From: Mesorhizobium muleiense
Lineage (GTDB): Bacteria; Pseudomonadota; Alphaproteobacteria; Rhizobiales; Rhizobiaceae
DNA: 64,000 nt
Direction of reading: 5' to 3'
Assembly: GCF_900099905.1 (NCBI RefSeq)
Contig: NZ_FNEE01000004.1
Location: forward strand, 1-64,000
Under the pieces are notes generated by a model. The model saw nothing but the letters and a program-made list of their open reading frames with translations, was not told the DNA's origin and searched no databases. A program made the translations under genes and the position numbers. Positions 1 to 7,069 of this stretch are shown here, in pieces (within the stretch, counting starts at the first letter, position 1; each line of letters begins with the position of its first letter).

Positions 1-1
1 C

Positions 2-211
2 GTCGAGCCGTTCGACTATGCCAAGGACGATCTCATCCGCCGCGTTCAGCAGCATGGCTTCGTCTCCATTCTCGGCCACAACGTGCGCCTGTGCAGGGCC
101 TTCGCCGGAAAGTCCGTCGCCTTTCGCCCAACCGCTGCCGACGGCGTCTTCGACGCCTGGTTCAGACATCAGAAAATAGAAACCATCGACCTCAATGCCA
201 TTGATCGATAG
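2..211 (+). mobile_element. IS481-type transposase, C-terminal end only (cut by window edge)
   Basis: An open frame runs in from the left edge and stops at a TAG at 209-211, giving 69 residues. It ends with a pattern typical of IS481-type DDE transposases: a beta-rich tail with FRPTAADGVFDAWFRHQ followed by a short IETIDL segment. The integrase core must lie left of the window, so whether the element is complete cannot be judged. It is oriented towards the phosphonate genes, and the ~80 bp between its stop and phnN holds a short direct repeat probably belonging to the element's end. The family assignment is from memory of the C-terminal motif. Confidence 0.6.
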
Positions 212-220
212 GATGGCAAA

Positions 221-258
221 CTGTTCGCGATGTCTTCGCACACCTGTTCGCGATGTCT
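221..258. repeat. 15-bp direct repeat at the presumed end of the IS
   Basis: CTGTTCGCGATGTCT occurs at 221-235 and again at 244-258, just after the transposase stop codon. IS481-type elements commonly carry short GATGTCT-containing repeats between the transposase stop and the terminal inverted repeat, so this is probably the right end of the element. The exact terminus cannot be set without the left end. Confidence 0.5.
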
Positions 259-293
259 CCGGTCCAAACAAGAGGGAGAAGGTAAGAGGCGGC

Positions 294-923
294 TTAAATC
301 GTGCCCGACCGGTCGGAGAAGGCCATTGCCTTGCGCAGCACTTCGACAAAACGCTCGCCGGCCGCCTCGCGCTGGCCGCTATTGTCGATCGGGGTGACGC
401 CTGGCCCGGACAACGCCACATTGGCGCTGCGCGCCAGCCGCGCCAGCACTTCGCCGCGCGACTCGCGGCCGCGCATCGCCAGTCGTTCGGCCAGGATCTG
501 CGGCGATGCGGTGATCTCGACGACAGCCAGATTGGCATAGCGATCACGCAGCGCCGGGATGATGGCGCGGGAGACATTGGCGATGGCGACGCGGCCATTG
601 GCCACCGACCGGTCGACTTCAGCCGGGATGCCGTAGCGCAAGCCATGCGCCTCCCACGAGATGGCGAAGGCGCCATCCGCTTCCGCCTCGACGAAGGCCG
701 CATCGGCCAGCGTGTCGTGATCCTCGCTTGCCGCGTCGCTCGGCCGGGTGATGACCCGGCGCACGAACTCCAGCCGGGTCTCGTCGGCAAACAGCGACCG
801 GGCATAGCCGATCACCGTGTCCTTGCCGGCGCCGCTCGGCCCGACGACAGCGACGAACACCCCGTCGCGGATCGGAAACGCCGCGGCGGACAATTCACGC
901 TCGATCGACGCCGACACCATCAC
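294..923 (-). CDS. phnN: Ribose 1,5-bisphosphokinase PhnN
   Basis: The 209-residue product phosphorylates ribose 1,5-bisphosphate to PRPP, the salvage end of carbon-phosphorus lyase phosphonate breakdown. A guanylate-kinase-like P-loop, VGPSGAGKDT, lies near residues 28-37, followed by the RRVITRPSD substrate-binding segment of the family. Length is typical. Its start overlaps the phnM stop by 4 bp (ATGA), so the two are translationally coupled. The IS end lies about 80 bp beyond its stop codon. Function is inferred from family membership; the phosphonate context makes a plain guanylate kinase unlikely. Confidence 0.9.
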   Translation of the reverse strand: MMVSASIERELSAAAFPIRDGVFVAVVGPSGAGKDTVIGYARSLFADETRLEFVRRVITRPSDAASEDHDTLADAAFVEAEADGAFAISWEAHGLRYGIPAEVDRSVANGRVAIANVSRAIIPALRDRYANLAVVEITASPQILAERLAMRGRESRGEVLARLARSANVALSGPGVTPIDNSGQREAAGERFVEVLRKAMAFSDRSGTI

Positions 924-2059
924 GCGACCCGACGTCCCTGCCGCCAGACCGTGCGGACAACTGGGACATGATCGTCAAGACGGACGCGAACCAGATCGGC
1001 GCGCCGGCCCTGCTCGATGACACCACGGTCGGCGAGGCCGACTGCCTCGGCCGGGTTCTTCGAAACCATCGCCACCGCCTGCGGCAGGGAGATGCCGTCG
1101 ACAACGTCGCCGAGGAAAAACGCCGACTGGATCAGGCTGAAGGGGATGTAGTCGGACGACAATATGTCGAGCAGGCCTTCGCCGGCGAGTGTCCGGGCCG
1201 AAACATTGCCCGAATGCGAGGCGCCGCGCATGACGTTCGGGGCGCCCATCAGCACCCCGAGCCCGGCTTCCTTCGAAGCTTTTGCGGCCTCCTTGGTGGT
1301 CGGGAATTCGGCGACGCGGACGCCTTGTTCGATCGCCTCGTCGACATGGCCGGTCGTGGCGTCGTCATGGCTGGCCAGCACGATGCCGCGCTGATGGCAG
1401 GCGGCAGCGATGAAGGCGCGGTTCGCCCCAGAATTCGTCGCCGACTCCGCCATCCGCTTCTCACAAAATTGCTGGAATTCGCGATCCGTCAGCTTCAGCT
1501 TGCGCTGGTAGTAGTAGGCATAGGTTTCCAAATCGACGAACTGACGCTGTCCCGGTGCATGGTCCATCAGCGACGCCAGCTTGATCCTGTCATCGCCGTC
1601 AAAATGCGCGAAGGCTGCGAGGCAATCCGGCGCCGAAACCTCGCAGCGCAGATGGATGAAATGGTCGGCCCGCAGCCGGTCCTGCTGGACGCTGTCCTCG
1701 ATCGCATCGGCCAGCTTGCGCATGTCGGCCGAATTCATGTCGGCGTCGTCGTCCATGCCGACGCGCAAGGCATCGAGCACGGTGGTGATGCCGGCGGTCG
1801 CCACCTGCGCGTCGTGGGCGAGAACGGCGGCGATCGGGTTCCAGCGCACCTTCGGCCGCGGCGCGTAATGGCCTTCGAGGTGGTCGGTGTGAAGCTCGAC
1901 CAGCCCGGGAATGATGAAATCGCCGCCCATGTCCTCGCCGCTTCGGCCGGCGCCGGCATCGATCCCGGCGATCAAGCCGTCGCGCAGCACGATCGAGCCT
2001 TCGACGATCTCGTCAGCAAGCACGATGCGGGCATTGTTGAGAACGGTCTCGACGGTCAT
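920..2059 (-). CDS. phnM: Alpha-D-ribose 1-methylphosphonate 5-triphosphate diphosphatase PhnM
   Basis: This 379-residue amidohydrolase removes pyrophosphate from the PhnI-generated triphosphate intermediate in C-P lyase phosphonate breakdown. The metal-binding HxxH-type segment LVELHTDHLEGHY sits near residue 55, and the family hallmark ASHDDAT is seen in the second half. A longer reading to 2233 exists, but the ATG at 2059 has an AAGGA ribosome site 9 nt upstream, aligns with the usual N-terminus and gives the usual length. It is coupled to phnN downstream and lies 91 bp after the DUF1045 gene. Confidence 0.93.
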   Translation of the reverse strand: MTVETVLNNARIVLADEIVEGSIVLRDGLIAGIDAGAGRSGEDMGGDFIIPGLVELHTDHLEGHYAPRPKVRWNPIAAVLAHDAQVATAGITTVLDALRVGMDDDADMNSADMRKLADAIEDSVQQDRLRADHFIHLRCEVSAPDCLAAFAHFDGDDRIKLASLMDHAPGQRQFVDLETYAYYYQRKLKLTDREFQQFCEKRMAESATNSGANRAFIAAACHQRGIVLASHDDATTGHVDEAIEQGVRVAEFPTTKEAAKASKEAGLGVLMGAPNVMRGASHSGNVSARTLAGEGLLDILSSDYIPFSLIQSAFFLGDVVDGISLPQAVAMVSKNPAEAVGLADRGVIEQGRRADLVRVRLDDHVPVVRTVWRQGRRVA

Positions 2060-2150
2060 TTCAGGCAGTCCTTGGAGCATTTTTGCAGCCAATTGAATCA
2101 CCGATTGGGATGAGTTGGCGTCGCACAAAAGCGGTTGAACAAATTGTATT

Positions 2151-2858
2151 TCAGGCGGTTTTTCTCGCCGGGCGGCGCCCGAGCGCGTGATGGGAGAGCA
2201 CCATGAACGGGGCGCCAGGTTCGGTTTCGACAAACAGGGTCAGTGCGTCCACCGGCACCGGCCGTTGCAGGACTCCCGCAAACAGGCTGTCGATTGCTGC
2301 GCGAAGACGAGGGCTTTCCTGTGACGAGGCCCGGCCGGACAGCGTCATATGAAAACGGAAGGTCTCGAAGACATAGGGGTAACCCCACTGGCAGAGATTG
2401 CGGAATTCAGCCGGCTTCAGCGAGTCAGGGCTGCGCCGTTCGATCTCAGCCTCGCTCAGCGGCGCGCGAAAACGGTCGAAGTCGCGCACGACGTCGTCGG
2501 CGAAGCGGTTGAGCGCCGGCAGCGGGCCTTCCGGCACCAGCGCGAAGAAGCCGTCGATCTGGCTGACGACCAGCCGTGGGATCGTCACCACCGGCGTCGT
2601 TTCGGCGAAATCGTCCAGTGCCGCGCGAAGCGCGGCTTCCGTTTCGTTCGAAGCCAGCCGGAAGGGCGCCTTCAGCGTCGCATGAAAGCCGTAGCGGCGC
2701 GCCGAAGCGGTATGGAAGGCGACTTCCGCCGCCGACAGTTCGCCCACGGCCTCGACCGGCCTCGTGGCAGCGCCGAACGGGTCACGGCCGAGCCAATTGG
2801 CGGCGATCCGCGCCAGCGGTTCGTCCTGCCGGGGGGTGAAATAGATAGCGTAGCGCAT
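2151..2858 (-). CDS. DUF1045 2H-phosphoesterase-like phosphonate metabolism protein
   Basis: This 235-residue protein belongs to the DUF1045 family found in phosphonate operons. Two HxT motifs, FHAT (His59/Thr61) and FHMT (His170/Thr172), are the signature catalytic pair of 2H phosphoesterases, which open cyclic phosphates. It is the first gene of a three-gene minus-strand set with phnM and phnN. The C-P lyase route generates a 1,2-cyclic ribose phosphate normally opened by PhnP, and no phnP is visible here, so this protein is a reasonable candidate for that step. That role is inference. Confidence 0.8.
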   Translation of the reverse strand: MRYAIYFTPRQDEPLARIAANWLGRDPFGAATRPVEAVGELSAAEVAFHTASARRYGFHATLKAPFRLASNETEAALRAALDDFAETTPVVTIPRLVVSQIDGFFALVPEGPLPALNRFADDVVRDFDRFRAPLSEAEIERRSPDSLKPAEFRNLCQWGYPYVFETFRFHMTLSGRASSQESPRLRAAIDSLFAGVLQRPVPVDALTLFVETEPGAPFMVLSHHALGRRPARKTA

Positions 2859-3009
2859 CGAAAGTCCTCGTCAACTCCCGCTGCCATAGGCGATTTGCAT
2901 GACGAAATGACGAAGCTGATGATCGCTCCTGATAACAAACTTGTTCAGGCGGGTCATTAGCCGACGATTTTTTCGCCTTGGGCCAGTTGCGACCCGGACG
3001 GGCAGCGCC

Positions 3010-3822
3010 TCAGGCCTTCATCAGCCATTCGTGCTCGGGCGCGTTGTGGAATTTCCACGTCCGCTTCGGCCCGGCCATGACGTTGAGGTAGTAGAGGTCG
3101 TAACCATGGCAGGCGGCGCAAGGGTGATAACCCTTGGGCACCAGCACGATATCGCCGTCCTCGATCGCCATCGCCTCGTCGAGCGAACGAGCGCCGTTGC
3201 GATCGGCATCGATGTAGACGCGCTGGAAGGCAAAGCCCTGCGGCGGATTGAGCCGGTGGTAATAGGTCTCCTCGAGATAGGACTCGGCCGGCAGATTGTC
3301 CTGGTCATGCTTGTGCGGCGGATAGCTCGACGTGTGGCCGCCCGGCGTGATGACCTCGACCACCAGCAATGAATCGGCCGGCTTGCCTTCCGGCAGGATG
3401 TTGGTGACATAGCGCGTGTTGGTGCCCTTGCCGCGAACCTCCTGGCCGAGATCCTTCGGCGCAATGACGCGAACCGGCAGGCCGCCGCCAAGCCCTGGCG
3501 CCGAGCAGACCGCGAGTTCGAGACCGGTGTCGGCAGTCACCGACCAGTCCGAGCCCTGCGGCACATAGACCGACCACGGCTTGCCTTCGAAGGGCGACAT
3601 GCGTTCGCCGAGCAGGCCGAGATCGTTGCCGCCGGCCTTGGCTTTGCCCTTGCCGGTGACGAACACCAGGCAGACTTCACGGTCCGCGGTTTGTCCGGAG
3701 ACGGTCTCGCCGGGCCGCAATCGATGCAGATCGAAACCGACATAGGTCCAGCCGGCGTTTTGCGGCGTCACATGGGCGACGCGGCCATGGCCCCTATCGG
3801 CTTTAACGAGCAGTTTCGACAT
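3010..3822 (-). CDS. iolB: 5-deoxy-glucuronate isomerase IolB
   Basis: The 270-residue bicupin isomerase converts 5-deoxy-D-glucuronate to 2-deoxy-5-keto-D-gluconate in myo-inositol catabolism. Family hallmarks are the metal-binding YPPHKHDQ segment near residue 168, the EETYYHRLNPPQGFAFQRVY block, and the late KGYHPCAACHGYDLYYLNVMAG block. It is the last gene of the minus-strand iolC-D-E-(small protein)-B operon, only 6 bp after the small membrane protein gene. Length and motifs are normal. Confidence 0.96.
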   Translation of the reverse strand: MSKLLVKADRGHGRVAHVTPQNAGWTYVGFDLHRLRPGETVSGQTADREVCLVFVTGKGKAKAGGNDLGLLGERMSPFEGKPWSVYVPQGSDWSVTADTGLELAVCSAPGLGGGLPVRVIAPKDLGQEVRGKGTNTRYVTNILPEGKPADSLLVVEVITPGGHTSSYPPHKHDQDNLPAESYLEETYYHRLNPPQGFAFQRVYIDADRNGARSLDEAMAIEDGDIVLVPKGYHPCAACHGYDLYYLNVMAGPKRTWKFHNAPEHEWLMKA

Positions 3823-3828
3823 CGGGGC

Positions 3829-4047
3829 TCATTCCTTTGGTTCGGTGTCGGCCGAATCCTTGCCGTCGTCGGCGGGCTTGTAGAGATAGAAGAACTGCCA
3901 GACGGCATAGCCGGCAAAGCCGAGCGCGATCATGCCCCAGAATGGCGCGCCGGTGGCAAACTCGACCACGGACCAGACCAGGCAGACGGCGACGATGGCA
4001 ACGCGCCGCCACAGTGGCCGAAAGAACGGATGCTCGGAGTCCTTCAT
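3829..4047 (-). CDS. Small two-helix membrane protein in the iol operon
   Basis: This 72-residue protein has two predicted membrane helices (roughly residues 15-33 and 36-55, rich in A, V, F, W and Y) and a charged, Asp/Glu/Lys-rich C-terminal tail. It sits between iolE (48 bp upstream) and iolB (6 bp downstream) in the same orientation, so it is almost certainly co-transcribed with inositol catabolism. I do not recognise a function. The same slot is occupied by a similar small protein in some related rhizobia as far as I recall, which argues for a real gene. A membrane-anchoring or transport-accessory role is speculation. Confidence 0.7.
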   Translation of the reverse strand: MKDSEHPFFRPLWRRVAIVAVCLVWSVVEFATGAPFWGMIALGFAGYAVWQFFYLYKPADDGKDSADTEPKE

Positions 4048-4095
4048 CGGATCAGCCCCCGCATCGGATCGCCCCGTCGCCGGGAATAGACTCGC

Positions 4096-5013
4096 TCAAG
4101 CATTGGGGAAGCCCTGCGTTTCAACCGTGTAGCCGGCAGCTGTCATCACCCGCATCAATTCCTTGTAGCCGACTTGCGCCATCGTGAGCGGCGGATTCTT
4201 CTTGGGATCCTGCTCGGCCTCGACCACGAACCAGCCTTCATAGCCGTAATTCGCCAGCCTTTCCACAATGGCACCGAAATCCAGCGAGCCATCGCCCGGC
4301 ACCGTGAAGGCGCCAAGCGCCACGGCATCGAGGAAGGATTGCTTCTGGCGATCGAGTTTCTCGATCACCTCCATGCGCACGTCCTTGACATGGACATGGT
4401 TGATGCGCCGGTGATGATTGTCGATGGCGCGCAGCACATCGCCGCCGGCAAAGGCCAGATGGCCGGCGTCGAGCAGCAGTGGAATGCCTTCTCCCGAATG
4501 GCGCATGAAGGCGTCGAGCTCCGGCTCGGTCTCGACGACCGCCGCCATATGATGGTGGTAGGAGAGCGGCATGCCTTGATCGGCGCACCATTCGCCGAAC
4601 TGCGTGAGGCGCCTCGCATAGGCCTTCATCTCGTCGTCCGAAAGCCTCGGCTTGGTGGCGAGCGGCTTTGAGCGGTCACCCTGGATGGAGCGGCCGACCT
4701 CACCATAGACGATGCAGGGCGCGTCCACCGCCTTGAACAGATCAATCATCGGCTGGATGCGATCCTTGTTCCTGGCCATGTCTTCGTCGACCAGAGTACC
4801 GGAGAACCAGCCGCCGCAGAGCGTCACGTCGGCCTCGTTCAGGATCGGCAGCATGATTTTCGGATCACTGGGAAAACGGCGGCCCATCTCCATGCCGGTG
4901 AAGCCCGCCGAGCGCGACTGCGCCAAGCAGTCCTCCAGCGACACGTCATCGCTGAGTTCCGCAAGATCGTCGTTCCACCATGCAATGGGGGACATGCCCA
5001 GTTTGGCTTTCAA
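4096..5013 (-). CDS. iolE: Myo-inosose-2 dehydratase IolE
   Basis: This 305-residue xylose-isomerase-like TIM barrel dehydrates 2-keto-myo-inositol to 3D-trihydroxycyclohexane-1,2-dione, the second step of inositol catabolism. The N-terminus MKAKLGMSPIAWWNDDL and the later LLDAGHLAFAGGD and HVHVKDVR segments (metal ligands) match the IolE family. MocC of rhizopine catabolism belongs to the same fold, but the operon position favours IolE. A 121-bp palindromic repeat separates it from iolD upstream. Confidence 0.95.
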   Translation of the reverse strand: MKAKLGMSPIAWWNDDLAELSDDVSLEDCLAQSRSAGFTGMEMGRRFPSDPKIMLPILNEADVTLCGGWFSGTLVDEDMARNKDRIQPMIDLFKAVDAPCIVYGEVGRSIQGDRSKPLATKPRLSDDEMKAYARRLTQFGEWCADQGMPLSYHHHMAAVVETEPELDAFMRHSGEGIPLLLDAGHLAFAGGDVLRAIDNHHRRINHVHVKDVRMEVIEKLDRQKQSFLDAVALGAFTVPGDGSLDFGAIVERLANYGYEGWFVVEAEQDPKKNPPLTMAQVGYKELMRVMTAAGYTVETQGFPNA

Positions 5014-5056
5014 GTCGTCACTCCAATGTCAGATCGTTCAATTTTCATTCGTCGGC

Positions 5057-5177
5057 GCTGCCCCTCATCCGCCTGCCGGCGCCTTCTCCCCGTAAGAACG
5101 GGGAGAAGGCGCAAGCTCCTACGCCGGCGACCCCCTCTCCCCGTCCTTACGGGGAGAGGGTAAGGGTGAGGGGCAGC
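5057..5177. repeat. Palindromic intergenic repeat (CTCCCCGT/ACGGGGAG type)
   Basis: Outer arms GCTGCCCCTCA (5057-5067) and TGAGGGGCAGC (5167-5177) enclose two internal hairpins built on CTTCTCCCCGT/ACGGGGAGAAG and CTCTCCCCGT/ACGGGGAGAG. It lies in the iolD-iolE gap inside the operon, so it would be transcribed and could fold strongly between the two cistrons. A second, differently arranged copy of the same family lies at 11353-11505. Confidence 0.85.
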
Positions 5178-5183
5178 CCCGGC

Positions 5184-7034
5184 TCAATCACCAACACTCT
5201 GCATCCGCCGCTTTTCTTCATAGGCTTTGCGTGCGGCGTTGACCTGCGGCCGCGAAGAAACTTCCGGCACGGCGACATCCCACCAATGGCCGCCGACATC
5301 GGTCGACACCAGTGGGTCGGTGTCGATGACCAGTACCGTCGTCTTGCTATTGTCTTTCGCTTTTGCCAGCGCCGTTTCCAACCCGGCGATCGACGAAACC
5401 TTCTCGGCGATGGCGCCGAGGCTTGCCGCATGCGCCGCGAAGTCGATGTCGGGCAAAATCTCGTGGCGGGCGTCCTTCAGCAGATTGTTGAAGTTGGCGC
5501 CGCCGGTTGCCATCTGCAGCCGGTTGATGCAGCCATAGCCCCTGTTGTCGAGCAGCACGATGGTCAGCTTGAGGCCGAGCATGACCGACGTTGCGATCTC
5601 GGAATTGAGCATCAGATAGGAGCCGTCGCCGATCATGACGACGACCTCATCGTCGGGCTTGGCCATCTTGACGCCGAGCCCGCCTGCGATCTCGTAGCCC
5701 ATGGTCGAAAAGCCGTATTCGGCGTGGTAGGAGCCGGGCGCGCCCGCCTGCCAGAGCTTGTGCAATTCGCCGGGCAGGCCGCCGGCGGCATGAAGCAATA
5801 TCACGTCGGAGCCCATGGCGCGTTGCACGGCGCCGATCACCTGCGCATCCGACGGGTAGGCGGCATTGGTCGAGGCCGTCACCTTGCCGGCTTCGGCCTG
5901 CCATTCTTTCTTGCCCCTGGCCGCATTGTCGGTCCAGGCAGCCGGCGCCTGCCAGCCGTTCAGCGCCGCGCCGAGCTCGGCCAGCCCTTCCGCCGCATCA
6001 GTGACCAGCGGCAACGCCTGGTGCTTGCCCGCATCGAAAGGCTGGACGTTCAGCCCGATGATGGTCTTGCCGGAATTCTTGAACAGCGCCCACGAGCCGG
6101 TGGTGAAATCCTGCAGCCTGGTGCCGACCGCGAGCACGACGTCGGCTTCTTCAGCCAGCCTATTGGCCGCCGAAGTGCCGGTGACGCCGACCGCCGCCAT
6201 ATTGAGCGGATGATCGTCCGGCAGCGAGGATTTGCCGCCCTGCGTCTCGCAGACCGGGATGCCGGCGCCTTGCACCAGCTGCGCCAGTTCGCCGGAAGCC
6301 TGCGAATAGAGAACGCCGCCGCCGGCAATCACCAAGGGCTTTGTTGCCGCCTTCAGCGCCGCCACGGCGGCCGCCAATTCCCCACGGTCCGGACGCGGCC
6401 GGCGCTGATGCCAGACCCGTTCGGCAAAGAAGCTCTCGGGGTAATCAAAGGCCTCGGCCTGCACGTCCTGGCAGAGCGCCAAGGTCACCGGTCCGCATTC
6501 GGCCGGATCGGTCAGCACCTGCATCGCACGGTTGAGCGCCGGGATGATCTGCTCGGGCCGGGTGATGCGGTCGAAATAGCGCGACACCGGCCGGAAGCAG
6601 TCATTGACCGTCGCCGTTCCGTCGGAGAAATCCTCTGCCTGCTGCAGCACGGGATCGGGGATACGATTGGCGAAGACGTCGCCGGGGAGAAACAGGACGG
6701 GCAACCGGTTTACATGCGCAAGTGCCGCCGCCGTCACCATGTTGAGCGCGCCGGGGCCGATCGAACTGGTTGCCGCCATGAACCGGCGACGGAAATTGGC
6801 CTTGGCATAGGCGATCGCCGCATGCGCCATGGCCTGTTCGTTGTGGGCGCGAAAAGTCGGCAATTCGTCGCGCACCTGATAAAGCGCCTCGCCGATGCCG
6901 GCGACATTGCCGTGGCCGAAAATCGCCCAGACGCCGCCGAAGATCGGCATTTTCCTGCCGTCGATCTCGGTCATCTGGCAGCCGAGAAAGCGGGTCAGCG
7001 CCTGCGCCATCGTCAGGCGGATTGTCTTGGTCAT
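5184..7034 (-). CDS. iolD: 3D-(3,5/4)-trihydroxycyclohexane-1,2-dione hydrolase IolD
   Basis: This 616-residue thiamine-diphosphate enzyme opens the ring of THcHDO to 5-deoxy-glucuronate. The ThDP signature begins at GDGSYLMLNSEIATS in the C-terminal third, and the N-terminal pyrimidine domain starts MTKTIRLTMAQALTRFLG. A much longer reading to 7316 is open, but the ATG at 7034 has a GGAGG site 8-9 nt upstream and matches the family start. It follows iolC by 35 bp. Length is normal for the family. Confidence 0.96.
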   Translation of the reverse strand: MTKTIRLTMAQALTRFLGCQMTEIDGRKMPIFGGVWAIFGHGNVAGIGEALYQVRDELPTFRAHNEQAMAHAAIAYAKANFRRRFMAATSSIGPGALNMVTAAALAHVNRLPVLFLPGDVFANRIPDPVLQQAEDFSDGTATVNDCFRPVSRYFDRITRPEQIIPALNRAMQVLTDPAECGPVTLALCQDVQAEAFDYPESFFAERVWHQRRPRPDRGELAAAVAALKAATKPLVIAGGGVLYSQASGELAQLVQGAGIPVCETQGGKSSLPDDHPLNMAAVGVTGTSAANRLAEEADVVLAVGTRLQDFTTGSWALFKNSGKTIIGLNVQPFDAGKHQALPLVTDAAEGLAELGAALNGWQAPAAWTDNAARGKKEWQAEAGKVTASTNAAYPSDAQVIGAVQRAMGSDVILLHAAGGLPGELHKLWQAGAPGSYHAEYGFSTMGYEIAGGLGVKMAKPDDEVVVMIGDGSYLMLNSEIATSVMLGLKLTIVLLDNRGYGCINRLQMATGGANFNNLLKDARHEILPDIDFAAHAASLGAIAEKVSSIAGLETALAKAKDNSKTTVLVIDTDPLVSTDVGGHWWDVAVPEVSSRPQVNAARKAYEEKRRMQSVGD

Positions 7035-7069
7035 GTTGTTTTCCTCCGCAGTCCTTGTGCCGCGCCTTC

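Noticed and set aside
968..2113. 381-residue plus-strand frame opposite phnM
   Set aside because: Antisense to a recognised gene; the composition is that of a codon-position shadow.
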